Assembly (NCBI GenBank): GCA_046541355.1
Contig: JBKHDM010000008.1
Span: 1-52,242, forward strand
DNA: 52,242 nucleotides
From: CAYZHV01 sp046541355
GTDB lineage: Bacteria > Spirochaetota > Spirochaetia > DSM-27196 > Alkalispirochaetaceae
Reading direction: 5' to 3'
Below the pieces are notes generated by a model that saw only the letters and a list, made by a program, of their open reading frames with translations, ran no database searches and was not told the DNA's origin. The first letter of the stretch is position 1. Each line of letters starts with the position of its first letter. This document shows, in pieces, positions 1 to 8,192 of this stretch. Made by a program: the position numbers and the translations under genes.

Positions 1-56
1 CTGCCTCCGCGGCGGTCGCCTCCCCGGGCTGCCCTGCCTCCGCGGCGGTCGCCTCC
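1..56. repeat. 33-bp tandem repeat inside clpA
   Basis: A 23-bp identical block (1-23 and 34-56) recurs with a 33-bp period. In the clpA frame it encodes EATAAEA blocks separated by GQPG, that is, an 11-residue unit. The array may continue beyond the left edge. Confidence 0.75.
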
Positions 57-1441
57 TGATCGGGAGCGTGCTCCCCCTCGGCCGCGCCCTCGCCGGGTTC
101 CTCCTCCTCCTCGGCTTCCCGCATCGTCTCCGGCTGCTCTTCGAGGCGGAAGTGCTTCATCCGCATGTAGGCGCCCGCCTCATCGATCACGTCAATCGCC
201 TTGTCCGGAAGGAACCGCTCGTTGATAAACTGTGACGAGAGGTCGACGGCGGCGTGGATCGCCTCTTCGGTGTAGGTGACGTTGTGATACTCCTCGTACT
301 TCTCCCGAAGTCCCATGAGGATATCGACGGTCTCCTCGTGGGTGGGCTCCTCGATATCGATCCGCTGAAAGCGGCGCGAGAGGGCACGGTCCTTCTCAAA
401 GAACTTCTTGAACTCCGCAAAGGTGGTAGAGCCGATGCAGCGGAGCTTTCCGGCGGAGAGGGCGGGTTTGAGGAGGTTGGAGGCGTCCATCGACCCCCCG
501 GAAACCGCCCCCGCCCCGACAACGGTGTGGATCTCGTCGATAAAGAGAATCACCTTCGGCTCCTTTTCAAGAGCCTTTATCACCATCTTCATCCGCTCCT
601 CGAAATCACCCCTGTAGCGGGTACCGGCGATCATGGCACCCATGTCGAGGGCGTAGACCTTGTACCCTTTGAGGATGTCCGGCACTGTGGCGTCGGCGAT
701 CCGCTGGGCAAGACCGTGGGTTACCGCGGTCTTACCGACGCCGGGCTCGCCGATATGGATCGGGTTGTTCTTGAGACGGCGACAGAGGACCTGAATCGTC
801 CGCTCGAGGACATCCTCCCGACCGATAAGCGGCTCGAGCAACCCCTTGCGCGCCTCGGCGGTGAGATCCGTCGTAAACTGCTCGAGGGGCTTGTTCTTCT
901 TTTTCCGCCCCCCTCCGACGGCTGCCTCCTCTTCCTCATCGCCCTGCTCGAAGGCCTCCTCCTCCTCTTCCCCGGAAGAGAGGTCCTCCTCCTCGACCGC
1001 TTCCTCCTCCTCGTCCCGGGGAGGAACGCCGTGGCTGATCACATTGAGCAGGTCGAGTCGGGTAATTCCCGCCTTTTTGAGAAAAAACGAGCCGTGGGAC
1101 TTGGACTCATCGTAAATGGAAACCAGGATATCCCCGAGGTCTACCTTCTCCTTGGTAGCGCTCTGGGTGTGGAACACCGCCCGCTCGATGACGTTCTGGA
1201 AACCGAGGGACTGATAGGGCTCCTCCTCCTCCACCAGGGGCACATGCCCCTTGAGGTACTCGTCCACCGCCGCACGAATCTCATCAGCGTCGGCGTCACA
1301 CGCCTCGATCACGTCCCGGGGATACTCAAAGTGGAGAGCAGCAAAGAGTATGTGCTCCGGGGTGAGGTATTCATGGTGCCTCGATCGGGCGTCCTGATAC
1401 GCCGCATTCAACACCGCCTGTAGCTCTCGGTCGATCTGCAT
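1..1441 (-). CDS. clpA: ATP-dependent Clp protease ATP-binding subunit ClpA (3' part beyond window)
   Basis: AAA+ unfoldase that feeds substrates, including N-degron substrates delivered by ClpS, to ClpP in the cytoplasm. The 480 codons present cover an N-terminal repeat domain (about residues 1-140), a very acidic linker (about 150-190) and the first AAA+ module: Walker A GEPGVGKTA, Walker B ILFIDEIH and the GAGAVSGG loop are visible. The start at 1441 follows a good AAGGAG site and lies 22 nt after clpS, so the pair is probably co-transcribed. After the D1 motif DKAIDVIDEAGA the protein enters an acidic, Ala/Gly-rich stretch with an 11-residue repeat that runs off the window edge; E. coli ClpA has no such insert there. 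The second AAA+ module is outside the window. The ClpA call rather than ClpC or ClpB rests on the adjacent clpS and the N-domain. Confidence 0.93.
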   Translation of the reverse strand, partial: MQIDRELQAVLNAAYQDARSRHHEYLTPEHILFAALHFEYPRDVIEACDADADEIRAAVDEYLKGHVPLVEEEEPYQSLGFQNVIERAVFHTQSATKEKVDLGDILVSIYDESKSHGSFFLKKAGITRLDLLNVISHGVPPRDEEEEAVEEEDLSSGEEEEEAFEQGDEEEEAAVGGGRKKKNKPLEQFTTDLTAEARKGLLEPLIGREDVLERTIQVLCRRLKNNPIHIGEPGVGKTAVTHGLAQRIADATVPDILKGYKVYALDMGAMIAGTRYRGDFEERMKMVIKALEKEPKVILFIDEIHTVVGAGAVSGGSMDASNLLKPALSAGKLRCIGSTTFAEFKKFFEKDRALSRRFQRIDIEEPTHEETVDILMGLREKYEEYHNVTYTEEAIHAAVDLSSQFINERFLPDKAIDVIDEAGAYMRMKHFRLEEQPETMREAEEEEEPGEGAAEGEHAPDQEATAAEAGQPGEATAAEA

Positions 1442-1463
1442 CACTGATGGCTCCTTAGGGCGA

Positions 1464-1781
1464 TCAAGCCGCCTCCATGGTGCATTTGAGAGGGTATCCG
1501 TGCTCCTCCGCCATTTTCCGCGTCTGCTGCACCTTGGTCGCGGCAATGTCGTAGGGGTAGCTTCCCACCACGCCGGCCCCCTTTTTGTGGACCCGCATCA
1601 TAATCGCATGCGCCTCGATGGCCTGCTTTCGAAACACCTTCTTGAGAACCTCTACAACAAACTCCATAGTGGTGTAGTCGTCGTTGTGGAGGACAACCTT
1701 GTACATCGGAGGTTCTTTGACTTTTTCCTTCTGGCGTTCCTTGATCTGCTCACTGCCGCCAGGTACCTGTTCTCCTGCCAT
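1464..1781 (-). CDS. clpS: ATP-dependent Clp protease adaptor ClpS
   Basis: Small adaptor that binds N-degron substrates and the ClpA N-domain. The 105-residue product has the family core: VVLHNDDYTTMEFVVEVL, with the Asn-Asp-Asp residues that line the degron pocket, followed by an HKKG/DIAATK stretch and a C-terminal GYPL segment. A longer reading from a TTG at 1811 is possible, but the ATG at 1781 is preferred because GAGAGGA sits just upstream and the extra residues are not family-like. A short charged N-terminal tail (about 25 residues) precedes the fold, as usual. The gene lies 22 nt before clpA and 80 nt after the upstream envelope gene, with a candidate promoter in that gap. Confidence 0.95.
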   Translation of the reverse strand: MAGEQVPGGSEQIKERQKEKVKEPPMYKVVLHNDDYTTMEFVVEVLKKVFRKQAIEAHAIMMRVHKKGAGVVGSYPYDIAATKVQQTRKMAEEHGYPLKCTMEAA

Positions 1782-1800
1782 AGTTCCTCTCCGAGTGGAG

Positions 1801-1829
1801 AATATAATCAAGAGTTGATCAATGTTGAA
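1801..1829 (-). promoter_or_regulatory. Candidate clpS-clpA promoter with palindromic spacer
   Basis: On the minus strand, TTCAAC (1824-1829) and TATATT (1801-1806) are separated by 17 bp. The -10 matches 5 of 6, the -35 only 3 of 6. The spacer holds the palindrome TTGATCAA (1815-1822) as part of a TCAA-n3-TTGA / TCAA-n2-TTGA pattern, a possible operator. This is by eye only. Confidence 0.4.
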
Positions 1830-1861
1830 GTGGGGAGCCGCGATTCTCCGGAGTCGGAGTA

Positions 1862-3883
1862 TCAGAACTCGAGAGGGGCAAAATAGCCGCTCTCGCCCCG
1901 ACCTGATCGAATCAGCAGCCGCGCCTCCACCTCGATCGGAAGATAACGGCGGCCGAAGTCGGTATCGGCACCGCTTGTGTACTGGAGGATGTAGCTCCCC
2001 TGGCTGCGCCGCCGCTCCTCGCGGATGAGCCCGCCGATACCCTCCGGGGCGAGGAGGTAGCGCACCGAGCCGCCGGTCGCTTCAGCGAGAAAGGCGATTT
2101 CCCCCGGGGGCGGTCCCGGCTCGAGGGTTACGGCGTGAAAGGTGATGTGATTGACCGCCAGGTAATCGGCGAGTTCCTGAATACCGTAGTTCGCAAAGGC
2201 GGTGTCCGGCAGCAGCTGGGGAGAGAAGAAGATCACGCTCCGCCGGGGGCTGCGCCCGACGAGGTCCGAGGCGGCGAGGCGGAGGGCGTTGTCAAACTGC
2301 CACGAGTTGTCCACCTCGAGGCTCGCGGCGCGCTCCCCGAGGGAGGCGCTGCCTGAACCCGCGGGCTCGGTGATCAGAGGCTGATCCGAGGCGAGGACAC
2401 CGCGAAAGACGAGATCGCCGCCCTGTGCAAACAGCTGTTCCACTCCCGTGGCGATCTCCTCCGCCTGGGAGACAGCGTCGTCGGTCGGGGCGAAGAGAAT
2501 CGCCCCTTCGACCCTCTCTTCCCGGTGACCTGCCCAGATGAGCTCAGCTTCACTGACAGGTTGACTCAGCTCGGAGAGGATGAAGTTGTCCTGATCGAGC
2601 CCGACGATCGGGTTTCCCGAGCGGTCGGAAACGCTCACCTGGAGGGTAACCCGAGGAAAATCCTCACTCCGCACGTAGTCAACCTGTACGGTGAGACCGG
2701 AGTAGAGGGAGCGTTCTTCGGCGTAGAGCAGAAGGGCGTTCTCGTCAAAGTCGACGGCCACGATGTTGCCGTTGGGGTCACGGTCGGCGCTGGTAACCCG
2801 GGCGGAGATACCGTCGTCGATCGTCTGGAGAACCCGCTGGTTACGCAGGTCGAGGAGGTGAATCGCCGCGGCGTCCGCCACCAGGAGCTGTCCGTTCTCA
2901 AGCGCCCGTATCGACTCCGGTTCCCGCATCGGCAGTCCCGAGATCTCCTCGAGGAAGTTGCCGCTCAGATCGAAGCGGACCAGGCGGGGTCCCCCGGGGG
3001 TGCGGTCGGCGACGATAATCGACTCGTCGCTGTAGGCGACGCCGGTGGGACGACTGAGCCCTTCGAAGCTCCCGACGGGCCGGCCGAAGTCGAGAACAAA
3101 CTCCCCCTCACCGCTCCACTTGGAGACCCGACGGTTTCCCCAGTCGGTGACATAGACAAAACCCTCATCGTCCGCGGCGAGATACTGGGGCCCGAGAAAC
3201 TCCCCCTCCCCGATTCCGGTGGTTCCGAAGGTGGTTATCTTGGTGCCGTCGAGGCGGGTCAGGGAGACCCGGTCGCTTCCAAACTCCGAGACCACCAGGT
3301 TGTCTCCGATCTGGAGAACGTCGAAGGGCTGGTCGAATCCCGCAAGCCCCCCCTGCAGGGAGCGCAGGATCCGTCCGTTCTGGTTGATCACCAGGATCTC
3401 GTGGGTCGCGAAGGAGGTGAGGTAGTAGCTGCCGTCGGAGCGGGGGGTGATGGTAATCGGGCGCAGGAACAGTTGGGTTTCGTTCTGGAGGGCTGGATAG
3501 GTGTCGGCGAGAACATACTCACTCACCTCTCCCGTCCGGCTCTCGATCGACCGACGAAACCGGACCGTCTCGAGAAGGCCCTGGAGGTAACTGGTCTGCT
3601 CCCCCGCCTCCACCAGCTTATCCCACTCCGAGAGAGCGGCGGTCTGGAAACCCGAGCGATAGTAGGCAAGGCCGAGCCAGAAGCGCACCCGTGGGACCTC
3701 GGGATTGAGGGAGAGGCTACGGGAGAAGGCGAGGATCGCCTCGTTGAAGTTCCCATCATGGAAGGCGACCACCCCCCAGCGAAACTCCTCCTCCGCCTCC
3801 GCCGCCTCGAGGTCGATCTGGGCGACCACCGGCAGAGGGGCGAGAAGCAGAAGGAAGACAAAAAAACCGACAAATCCTCGCAT
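1862..3883 (-). CDS. Secreted TPR / NHL beta-propeller / VWA-like protein
   Basis: Function unknown; predicted exported envelope protein of 673 residues. A signal peptide (residues 1-21, ending VVAQ) is followed by a TPR-like region (about 25-110), a six-bladed propeller of NHL-type repeats (about 140-400, for example GEGEFLGPQYLAADDEGFVYVTD), and a C-terminal region (about 410-670). That last part opens like the VWFA-related domains, with VSDRSGNPIVGLDQDNF, and ends in an Ig-like strand-rich stretch. A complete metal-binding DxSxS motif was not seen, so the VWA part may not bind metal. Its ATG shares one base with the stop of the upstream TPR gene (TGATG), so the two are translationally coupled. 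The modules suggest protein-protein scaffolding in the periplasm; that is inference. Confidence 0.8.
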   Translation of the reverse strand: MRGFVGFFVFLLLLAPLPVVAQIDLEAAEAEEEFRWGVVAFHDGNFNEAILAFSRSLSLNPEVPRVRFWLGLAYYRSGFQTAALSEWDKLVEAGEQTSYLQGLLETVRFRRSIESRTGEVSEYVLADTYPALQNETQLFLRPITITPRSDGSYYLTSFATHEILVINQNGRILRSLQGGLAGFDQPFDVLQIGDNLVVSEFGSDRVSLTRLDGTKITTFGTTGIGEGEFLGPQYLAADDEGFVYVTDWGNRRVSKWSGEGEFVLDFGRPVGSFEGLSRPTGVAYSDESIIVADRTPGGPRLVRFDLSGNFLEEISGLPMREPESIRALENGQLLVADAAAIHLLDLRNQRVLQTIDDGISARVTSADRDPNGNIVAVDFDENALLLYAEERSLYSGLTVQVDYVRSEDFPRVTLQVSVSDRSGNPIVGLDQDNFILSELSQPVSEAELIWAGHREERVEGAILFAPTDDAVSQAEEIATGVEQLFAQGGDLVFRGVLASDQPLITEPAGSGSASLGERAASLEVDNSWQFDNALRLAASDLVGRSPRRSVIFFSPQLLPDTAFANYGIQELADYLAVNHITFHAVTLEPGPPPGEIAFLAEATGGSVRYLLAPEGIGGLIREERRRSQGSYILQYTSGADTDFGRRYLPIEVEARLLIRSGRGESGYFAPLEF

Positions 3884-4545
3884 CAGCTTACCGTCCTCTC
3901 CTCGAGCGACTTGAGATGCTCTCCGATGAGCTGGTGTCCCCCGGAGAGGCGATAGGCGTGGCGGTAGAGTTTTATCGCGTGCTGCAGCTGCCCCCGCCTC
4001 TCGTAGGCGAGGGCGAGGGAATCGAGGTAGGCCGGGTTGTTCGGCTTCTTTCGTGCCGCCTTCTGACAGTAGGAAAAGGCAAGCTCGAGGTTCTCGGAGC
4101 TCTCGGCGAGAATGTAGCCGAGGGAGTTCATGGCGTTCGCGTTCTCCGGGTCTATCCGCAGAGCCTTTTCGAGATGGGCGATCGCAGGAGCCGCCTGCCG
4201 CTGCTGATAGAGAACGTAGGCGAGGGCGGCATAGACCTTGGCGGACTCGTATCCGTCCTCGAGAAGCCGTTGGAACTCGAACTCCGCGAGGCGAAAGCGC
4301 TCGGTGACGGAGTAGATGTAGCCGAGGAGCATTCTGCTCTGGTAGACGTAGAGAAAGCCGAGGTTCGAGGAGACGACCTGCTCGAGATAGAGAATCGCCT
4401 CGTCATGCTGCTTCAGGCTGGCGTAACAGAGGCCGAGGTAGTAGGAGAGCTCACCCTCCTGGGCGTCCTCGACGTGGAGCTCCAGCAGCCGATGTAACGC
4501 CTGCTCGTATTTCCCCTGTCGGTAGAGCCGTATCGCCTCGTTCAC
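3883..4545 (-). CDS. Tetratricopeptide repeat protein
   Basis: Product of about 220 residues made almost wholly of TPR units, for example YVLYQQRQAAPAIAHLEKAL and SLALAYERRGQLQHAIKLY. It is a helical scaffold with no catalytic motif; the partner is unknown. The reading frame is open further upstream into surE, but the GTG at 4545 is chosen: it lies 4 nt after the surE stop, a G-rich Shine-Dalgarno-like stretch precedes it, and the helical repeat pattern begins there. No signal peptide is seen, so it is probably cytoplasmic, unlike its downstream neighbour, to which its stop codon is fused (TGATG). Confidence 0.82.
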   Translation of the reverse strand: MNEAIRLYRQGKYEQALHRLLELHVEDAQEGELSYYLGLCYASLKQHDEAILYLEQVVSSNLGFLYVYQSRMLLGYIYSVTERFRLAEFEFQRLLEDGYESAKVYAALAYVLYQQRQAAPAIAHLEKALRIDPENANAMNSLGYILAESSENLELAFSYCQKAARKKPNNPAYLDSLALAYERRGQLQHAIKLYRHAYRLSGGHQLIGEHLKSLEERTVS

Positions 4546-4549
4546 CAGA

Positions 4550-5299
4550 CTACCCCCGGATAAAGCTCGCCTGCTGGTAGGTCTCTTCCACCGTATGATT
4601 GACCGGATTGAGGAGCACCGGACTGATCGATATCGCCCCCTCCCGGATGGCGTGCCAGTCGGTCCCCGCCTCGGGGCTCCCTTGACTGAGGCGGCCGTCC
4701 ACAAAGAAGTACCTCCCACCCCTCGGAGGCTCCCAGACGTGGAGCTTGTCGTCGTAGCGTCTCACCGAGGGCCGGGTGACCCGGACCGGCAGCCCATCCT
4801 CTTCGAGGTTCGGAGCGTTTATGTTTATAAAGTGATCCTCGTTCCACAGCTCCATGAGCTCTGCGAGAGTGGCGGCGATAAAACGGGCAACCGGAGCAAA
4901 GTGGAGGGGCGGGACAAAAGAGTCGAGGGAGACAGCTATCCCGGGTATCCCCTTGTACGCCGCCTGCCGCGCCCCGGCGGCGGTTCCGGAGTAGATGATG
5001 TCGGTGCCGAGATTCGGACCGATGTTGATTCCGGAGATCACCACCTCCGGTTGTATCGGGATCGCCCCGAGAAGAGCGACGATGACGCAGTCCGCGGGGG
5101 AGCCGCTTATGGCAAAGCTCCTCTCTCCGACCTGCTCGCAGCGGATCGCCTCGGTGAGGGTGATATAGTTGGACATCCCGCTGCGCTCGCCGTCGGGAGC
5201 GACGGTCCACACCTCGTGTCCCGCCTCCTCGAGAATCTCCCGGAGGCGGAGCAAACCGGGGCTCGCAACTCCGTCATCATTGGTAAGGAGTACTCGCAT
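4550..5299 (-). CDS. surE: 5'/3'-nucleotidase SurE
   Basis: Metal-dependent nucleoside monophosphate phosphatase (survival protein E), cytoplasmic. The 249-residue length is typical. The N-terminus LLTNDDGVASPG carries the paired Asp metal ligands, SGMSN supplies the conserved Ser, and SGINIGPNLGTDIIYSGT carries the Asn ligand and the family signature. The ATG overlaps the stop of the upstream galactokinase-like gene by one base, and the downstream TPR gene starts within a few bases of its stop. It therefore sits in the middle of a tightly packed operon. Confidence 0.96.
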   Translation of the reverse strand: MRVLLTNDDGVASPGLLRLREILEEAGHEVWTVAPDGERSGMSNYITLTEAIRCEQVGERSFAISGSPADCVIVALLGAIPIQPEVVISGINIGPNLGTDIIYSGTAAGARQAAYKGIPGIAVSLDSFVPPLHFAPVARFIAATLAELMELWNEDHFININAPNLEEDGLPVRVTRPSVRRYDDKLHVWEPPRGGRYFFVDGRLSQGSPEAGTDWHAIREGAISISPVLLNPVNHTVEETYQQASFIRG

Positions 5300-6483
5300 T
5301 ACATCTCCAGTTTTTCGGTGCTAACCCTGGCGGCGGCGCTCTCGTCGGAGACGAGGGTGTAGAGTCGGGGGGTAAACCCGAAGATCCTGCCGTAGTCGTC
5401 TATCGCTTCGAGCAACTCTGCCCTGCCCCCGTTTCTCAGGATCGCGAGGACCGCCCCACCGTAGGCGAGGCCGTGAATACGCATCCCCGCCACCGGCTCA
5501 ACCCGAAGGCCGCGTTTTACCAGCCAGTCGATCTCCGGGCAGGAGAGGTCGAGATTCTCCCGGAGGCTCGCGTGGGATGCGGAAAGAAGCTCCCCGAGGC
5601 CGTTGATGTCGCCGTCAACCATCAACTCCAGGGACTCCTCCACCCGACGATTCTCACCCATGACAAAGAGGGCCGCCCGCCGCGCGGCGTCTGAGAGACC
5701 CTCCCTGACCTCCTCGAGGTCCTCGAGCTCGTAGTCCCGGAGGCTCAGCCCCGGCCTTCGCTCCCGAAGCGCCTCGAGCGCCTCCGCCTCGAGCTCTTCG
5801 ATCTCCAGGAGAGACATATCCTCGGTAAACTGCGGGACCCCTGCGGAGAGCAGGACGATCTCGTCGCCGAGGGTCGACTGCCAGTCGCACAGCTGGAGGG
5901 TCCGGCGCCGCACGTCGCAGGCGTAGACCCGCCCGGGGACGGCAAACTTCTGCATGCGGGCGCTCTCGGCGAGCCTGCGTACCTCGTTCTGGCTCAGCCT
6001 GAGGTAGTGAGAACCGAAGCGCTGAAGCAGACCGAAGAAATCCTCGCTGTCGAGGTCGAAGGAGAAGGCGCGGCCGAGGGCGTCGATCAGGGCTACGGTA
6101 AAGGCGCTGGTGAGGGAGAGACCACACTCTGCGGGTGCGTCGCTCTGGAGCGTTATATCCGCACCGGAGGTTACAAGGCCCTCGGCCCCGAGGAGTTGGA
6201 CAACAGCTTTCGGAAGCCGCGCCCAGCGGTCTTCCTTACGGCCGCGAATGGTCGAGAGGGAGGCACGCTTTCGTTCCTTGAGATCCGGGGCTGCGAAGCG
6301 CACCACCGTATCCTCCCGACGACGCAACGCTACATGGACCGAGGGAGGCGTTACCAACCGGAGACAGACACCGTCATTATACTCTCCTACCGCGCCGAGA
6401 AGCGTGGCAACGGTCGGTGCTCCGGTCTCCACGGTAGGCTCCGAGCCGAACTCTGACAGGTGACTTTCCGCGATGCGGGACAC
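5299..6483 (-). CDS. Galactokinase-like GHMP protein lacking catalytic residues
   Basis: 394-residue protein with clear C-terminal similarity to galactokinases (MGENRRVEESLELMVDGD, SHASLRENL, then a glycine-rich MRIHGLAYGG in place of the usual TGGGFGG). The active site is eroded. The sugar and phosphate motif GRVNLIGEHTDYNDG reads APTVATLLGAVGEYNDG, losing the catalytic Arg and the Glu-His-Asp sugar ligands. The ATP loop GLSSSA reads GLSLTSA, and the GIMDQ catalytic-Asp motif reads SARMQKF. It is thus probably a pseudo-enzyme or has a new ligand. The start is a GTG with a strong AGGAGGGG site. It is first in the operon with surE, the TPR gene and the secreted NHL protein; a candidate promoter lies at 6510-6539. 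Confidence 0.8.
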   Translation of the reverse strand: MSRIAESHLSEFGSEPTVETGAPTVATLLGAVGEYNDGVCLRLVTPPSVHVALRRREDTVVRFAAPDLKERKRASLSTIRGRKEDRWARLPKAVVQLLGAEGLVTSGADITLQSDAPAECGLSLTSAFTVALIDALGRAFSFDLDSEDFFGLLQRFGSHYLRLSQNEVRRLAESARMQKFAVPGRVYACDVRRRTLQLCDWQSTLGDEIVLLSAGVPQFTEDMSLLEIEELEAEALEALRERRPGLSLRDYELEDLEEVREGLSDAARRAALFVMGENRRVEESLELMVDGDINGLGELLSASHASLRENLDLSCPEIDWLVKRGLRVEPVAGMRIHGLAYGGAVLAILRNGGRAELLEAIDDYGRIFGFTPRLYTLVSDESAAARVSTEKLEM

Positions 6484-6508
6484 GTTCCCCTCCTATTCGT
6501 ATCCACCC

Positions 6509-6539
6509 TATAATAGCTCATCTCGGACCTCCCGATCAA
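6509..6539. promoter_or_regulatory. Divergent promoter region between galactokinase-like gene and lnt
   Basis: Minus strand: TTGATC (6534-6539), an 18-bp spacer, and TATTAT (6510-6515), serving the galactokinase-like/surE operon. Plus strand: a perfect TATAAT at 6509-6514, with only a poor -35 (TTCCCC near 6485), facing lnt. The two -10 elements overlap in the near-palindrome CTATAATAG. No other feature is seen in this 125-bp gap. Confidence 0.5.
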
Positions 6540-6608
6540 CGCTAAATGGTCGGGCGTGAACCGACGTATTCAGAGGGTGGAAAGGGTGTACTGGAAAGGA
6601 GAAGGCAC

Positions 6609-8189
6609 GTGAGAACAGTAGAGCGAATACAGGCGCTATCTCTCCTGGTTGTCTCGGGGATTCTCTTTCCCCTCACCCTGCCGAGCCCGGTGTTCAGCTA
6701 CGGGAGCGCTCCCCTCGGCGCCATCGCCCTCGTCCCTCTCTATCTCTTTGTCCTGCGCTCACAGGATACAAAGCTCCTCGTCCGGGGCGGGGTGCTCTTC
6801 GGCGCGATCTCCACCATCATCGCCAACTTCTGGCTCGCCTTCTTCCAGGACTTCTCGGTCTGGACCCTCGGCGGCGCAACCGTCGGCTACATGGCATACA
6901 ACGCGATCCTCTTCGGCTTCTTCAGCCTCGTCCGTAACCGGCCCCGGCCATACCGACCGGTCTACTTCGCTCTGATCTGGGTTGCCTACGAGTACCTTAA
7001 ATCCGTCGGCTTTCTCGGCTATCCCTGGGGCCTCGCCGCCTACTCCCTCACGGATCTGCCCGTACTGTTGCAGATCGCCGAGGTGACCGGGGTCTGGGGA
7101 GTCTCTCTCGCCGTGGTGGTTGTCAACGCCTATCTCGCCGAGGCGCTTATCAGCCCGACGGTGCACGAGAGGCTGCGCTACACCGGCGCCGCCCTCATCC
7201 TGCCCGCCGCCCTCCTCGGCTTCGGCCTCTACGCCGACAGCCGAGAACGACCTGTGGAAGATAGCCTCGGCGTGCTTCTGGTGCAACAGAACGTGGACAG
7301 CTGGGCGCCGGGGAACTTCTCCAACGCCCTGCTCACGGCACAGGAGATAACCAGGGAGGGGTTTGACTCCGCCTCGGCGCCGGTAGACCTCGTTGTCTGG
7401 AGCGAGACATCCCTGCGCCGCCCCTATATCGGCTGGCGCGAGTACTATGAGCAGAATCCGCCGGAGGCGCCCTTCTCCCGGTTTCTTGCCGACCTCGACC
7501 GTCCCCTTCTGACCGGCTCACCAATCGAGGGGCAAGACGGCTATATGAACGGAGCTATCCTCCTCGACCCGAGGGGGGAGGTTCTCTCAAGCTACGGAAA
7601 GCAGCAGCTGGTCCCCTTTGCCGAGCGAGTACCCTTCTGGGAGTGGGACCCTCTGCGCGCGTTTTTTCAGCGCTACATCGGTCTCCAGGCGGTCTGGGTT
7701 CCCGGCAACTCCTCCGAGCCGATGCTGCTTCCCCGGACGGAGGGCGAGGCGGTTCCCCTCGGTGTCCCGATCTGCTTTGAGGACGCCTTTTCCAATGTGG
7801 TCCGGCAGATGGTCCGCTCCGGTGCCCGGGGACTGGTAAACCTCACAAACAACAGCTGGTCTGAGAGCGACTCCGCCCAGGTCCAGCACCTCGCGGCAGC
7901 GCGATTCCGCTCGATCGAGCAGCGCATCGCCCTCGCCCGCTCCACCAACAGCGGGGTCACCACCCTCGTCGACGCCTCGGGTCGCCGGCAGCGGTCGTTG
8001 CCGATGTTCGAGGCGGGGAGCCTCTACGTGGAGCTGCCGATCTACGCGGAGGTGGGAGAGACGATATACGCCGTGGCCGGACCGTGGCTGCCCGGCCTCG
8101 CCATCGCGGTGACCGCCGTGCTCCTTGTGGGGGGCACAAAAAAAGCGACCAGGTACGTACCCGGTCGCCTCCCTCAGCCTGTCGACTGA
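6609..8189 (+). CDS. lnt: Apolipoprotein N-acyltransferase (copy 1)
   Basis: Inner-membrane enzyme that adds the third acyl chain to the N-terminal Cys of lipoproteins, using phospholipid as donor. There are about seven hydrophobic segments in the N-terminal 230 residues and one at the C-terminus. A nitrilase-like domain from about 220 carries the Glu-Lys-Cys triad in WSETS, YGKQQLVPFAE and PICFED. The frame is open from an ATG at 6546, but the GTG at 6609 is preferred: AGGAGA lies 7-8 bases upstream and the product then begins with a family-like first membrane helix (526 residues). It is monocistronic and divergent from the galactokinase-like operon. Its last codons overlap the rho-rpmE terminator on the other strand. 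A second full-length lnt lies at 12254-13888. Confidence 0.93.
   Translation: MRTVERIQALSLLVVSGILFPLTLPSPVFSYGSAPLGAIALVPLYLFVLRSQDTKLLVRGGVLFGAISTIIANFWLAFFQDFSVWTLGGATVGYMAYNAILFGFFSLVRNRPRPYRPVYFALIWVAYEYLKSVGFLGYPWGLAAYSLTDLPVLLQIAEVTGVWGVSLAVVVVNAYLAEALISPTVHERLRYTGAALILPAALLGFGLYADSRERPVEDSLGVLLVQQNVDSWAPGNFSNALLTAQEITREGFDSASAPVDLVVWSETSLRRPYIGWREYYEQNPPEAPFSRFLADLDRPLLTGSPIEGQDGYMNGAILLDPRGEVLSSYGKQQLVPFAERVPFWEWDPLRAFFQRYIGLQAVWVPGNSSEPMLLPRTEGEAVPLGVPICFEDAFSNVVRQMVRSGARGLVNLTNNSWSESDSAQVQHLAAARFRSIEQRIALARSTNSGVTTLVDASGRRQRSLPMFEAGSLYVELPIYAEVGETIYAVAGPWLPGLAIAVTAVLLVGGTKKATRYVPGRLPQPVD
8138..8168 (-). terminator. Rho-independent terminator of rho-rpmE
   Basis: An almost perfect 24-bp inverted repeat (8145-8168) with arms GCGACC/GGTCGC and an inner GGTAC/GTACC. 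Read on the minus strand it is followed by seven T (8138-8144). It lies wholly inside the 3' end of the convergent lnt gene, 25 nt past the rpmE stop. Confidence 0.85.
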
Positions 8190-8192
8190 AGC

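Noticed and set aside
254..1423. Long open frame opposite clpA
   Set aside because: High-GC shadow frame; leucine-rich, no ribosome site, and the opposite strand is clearly clpA.
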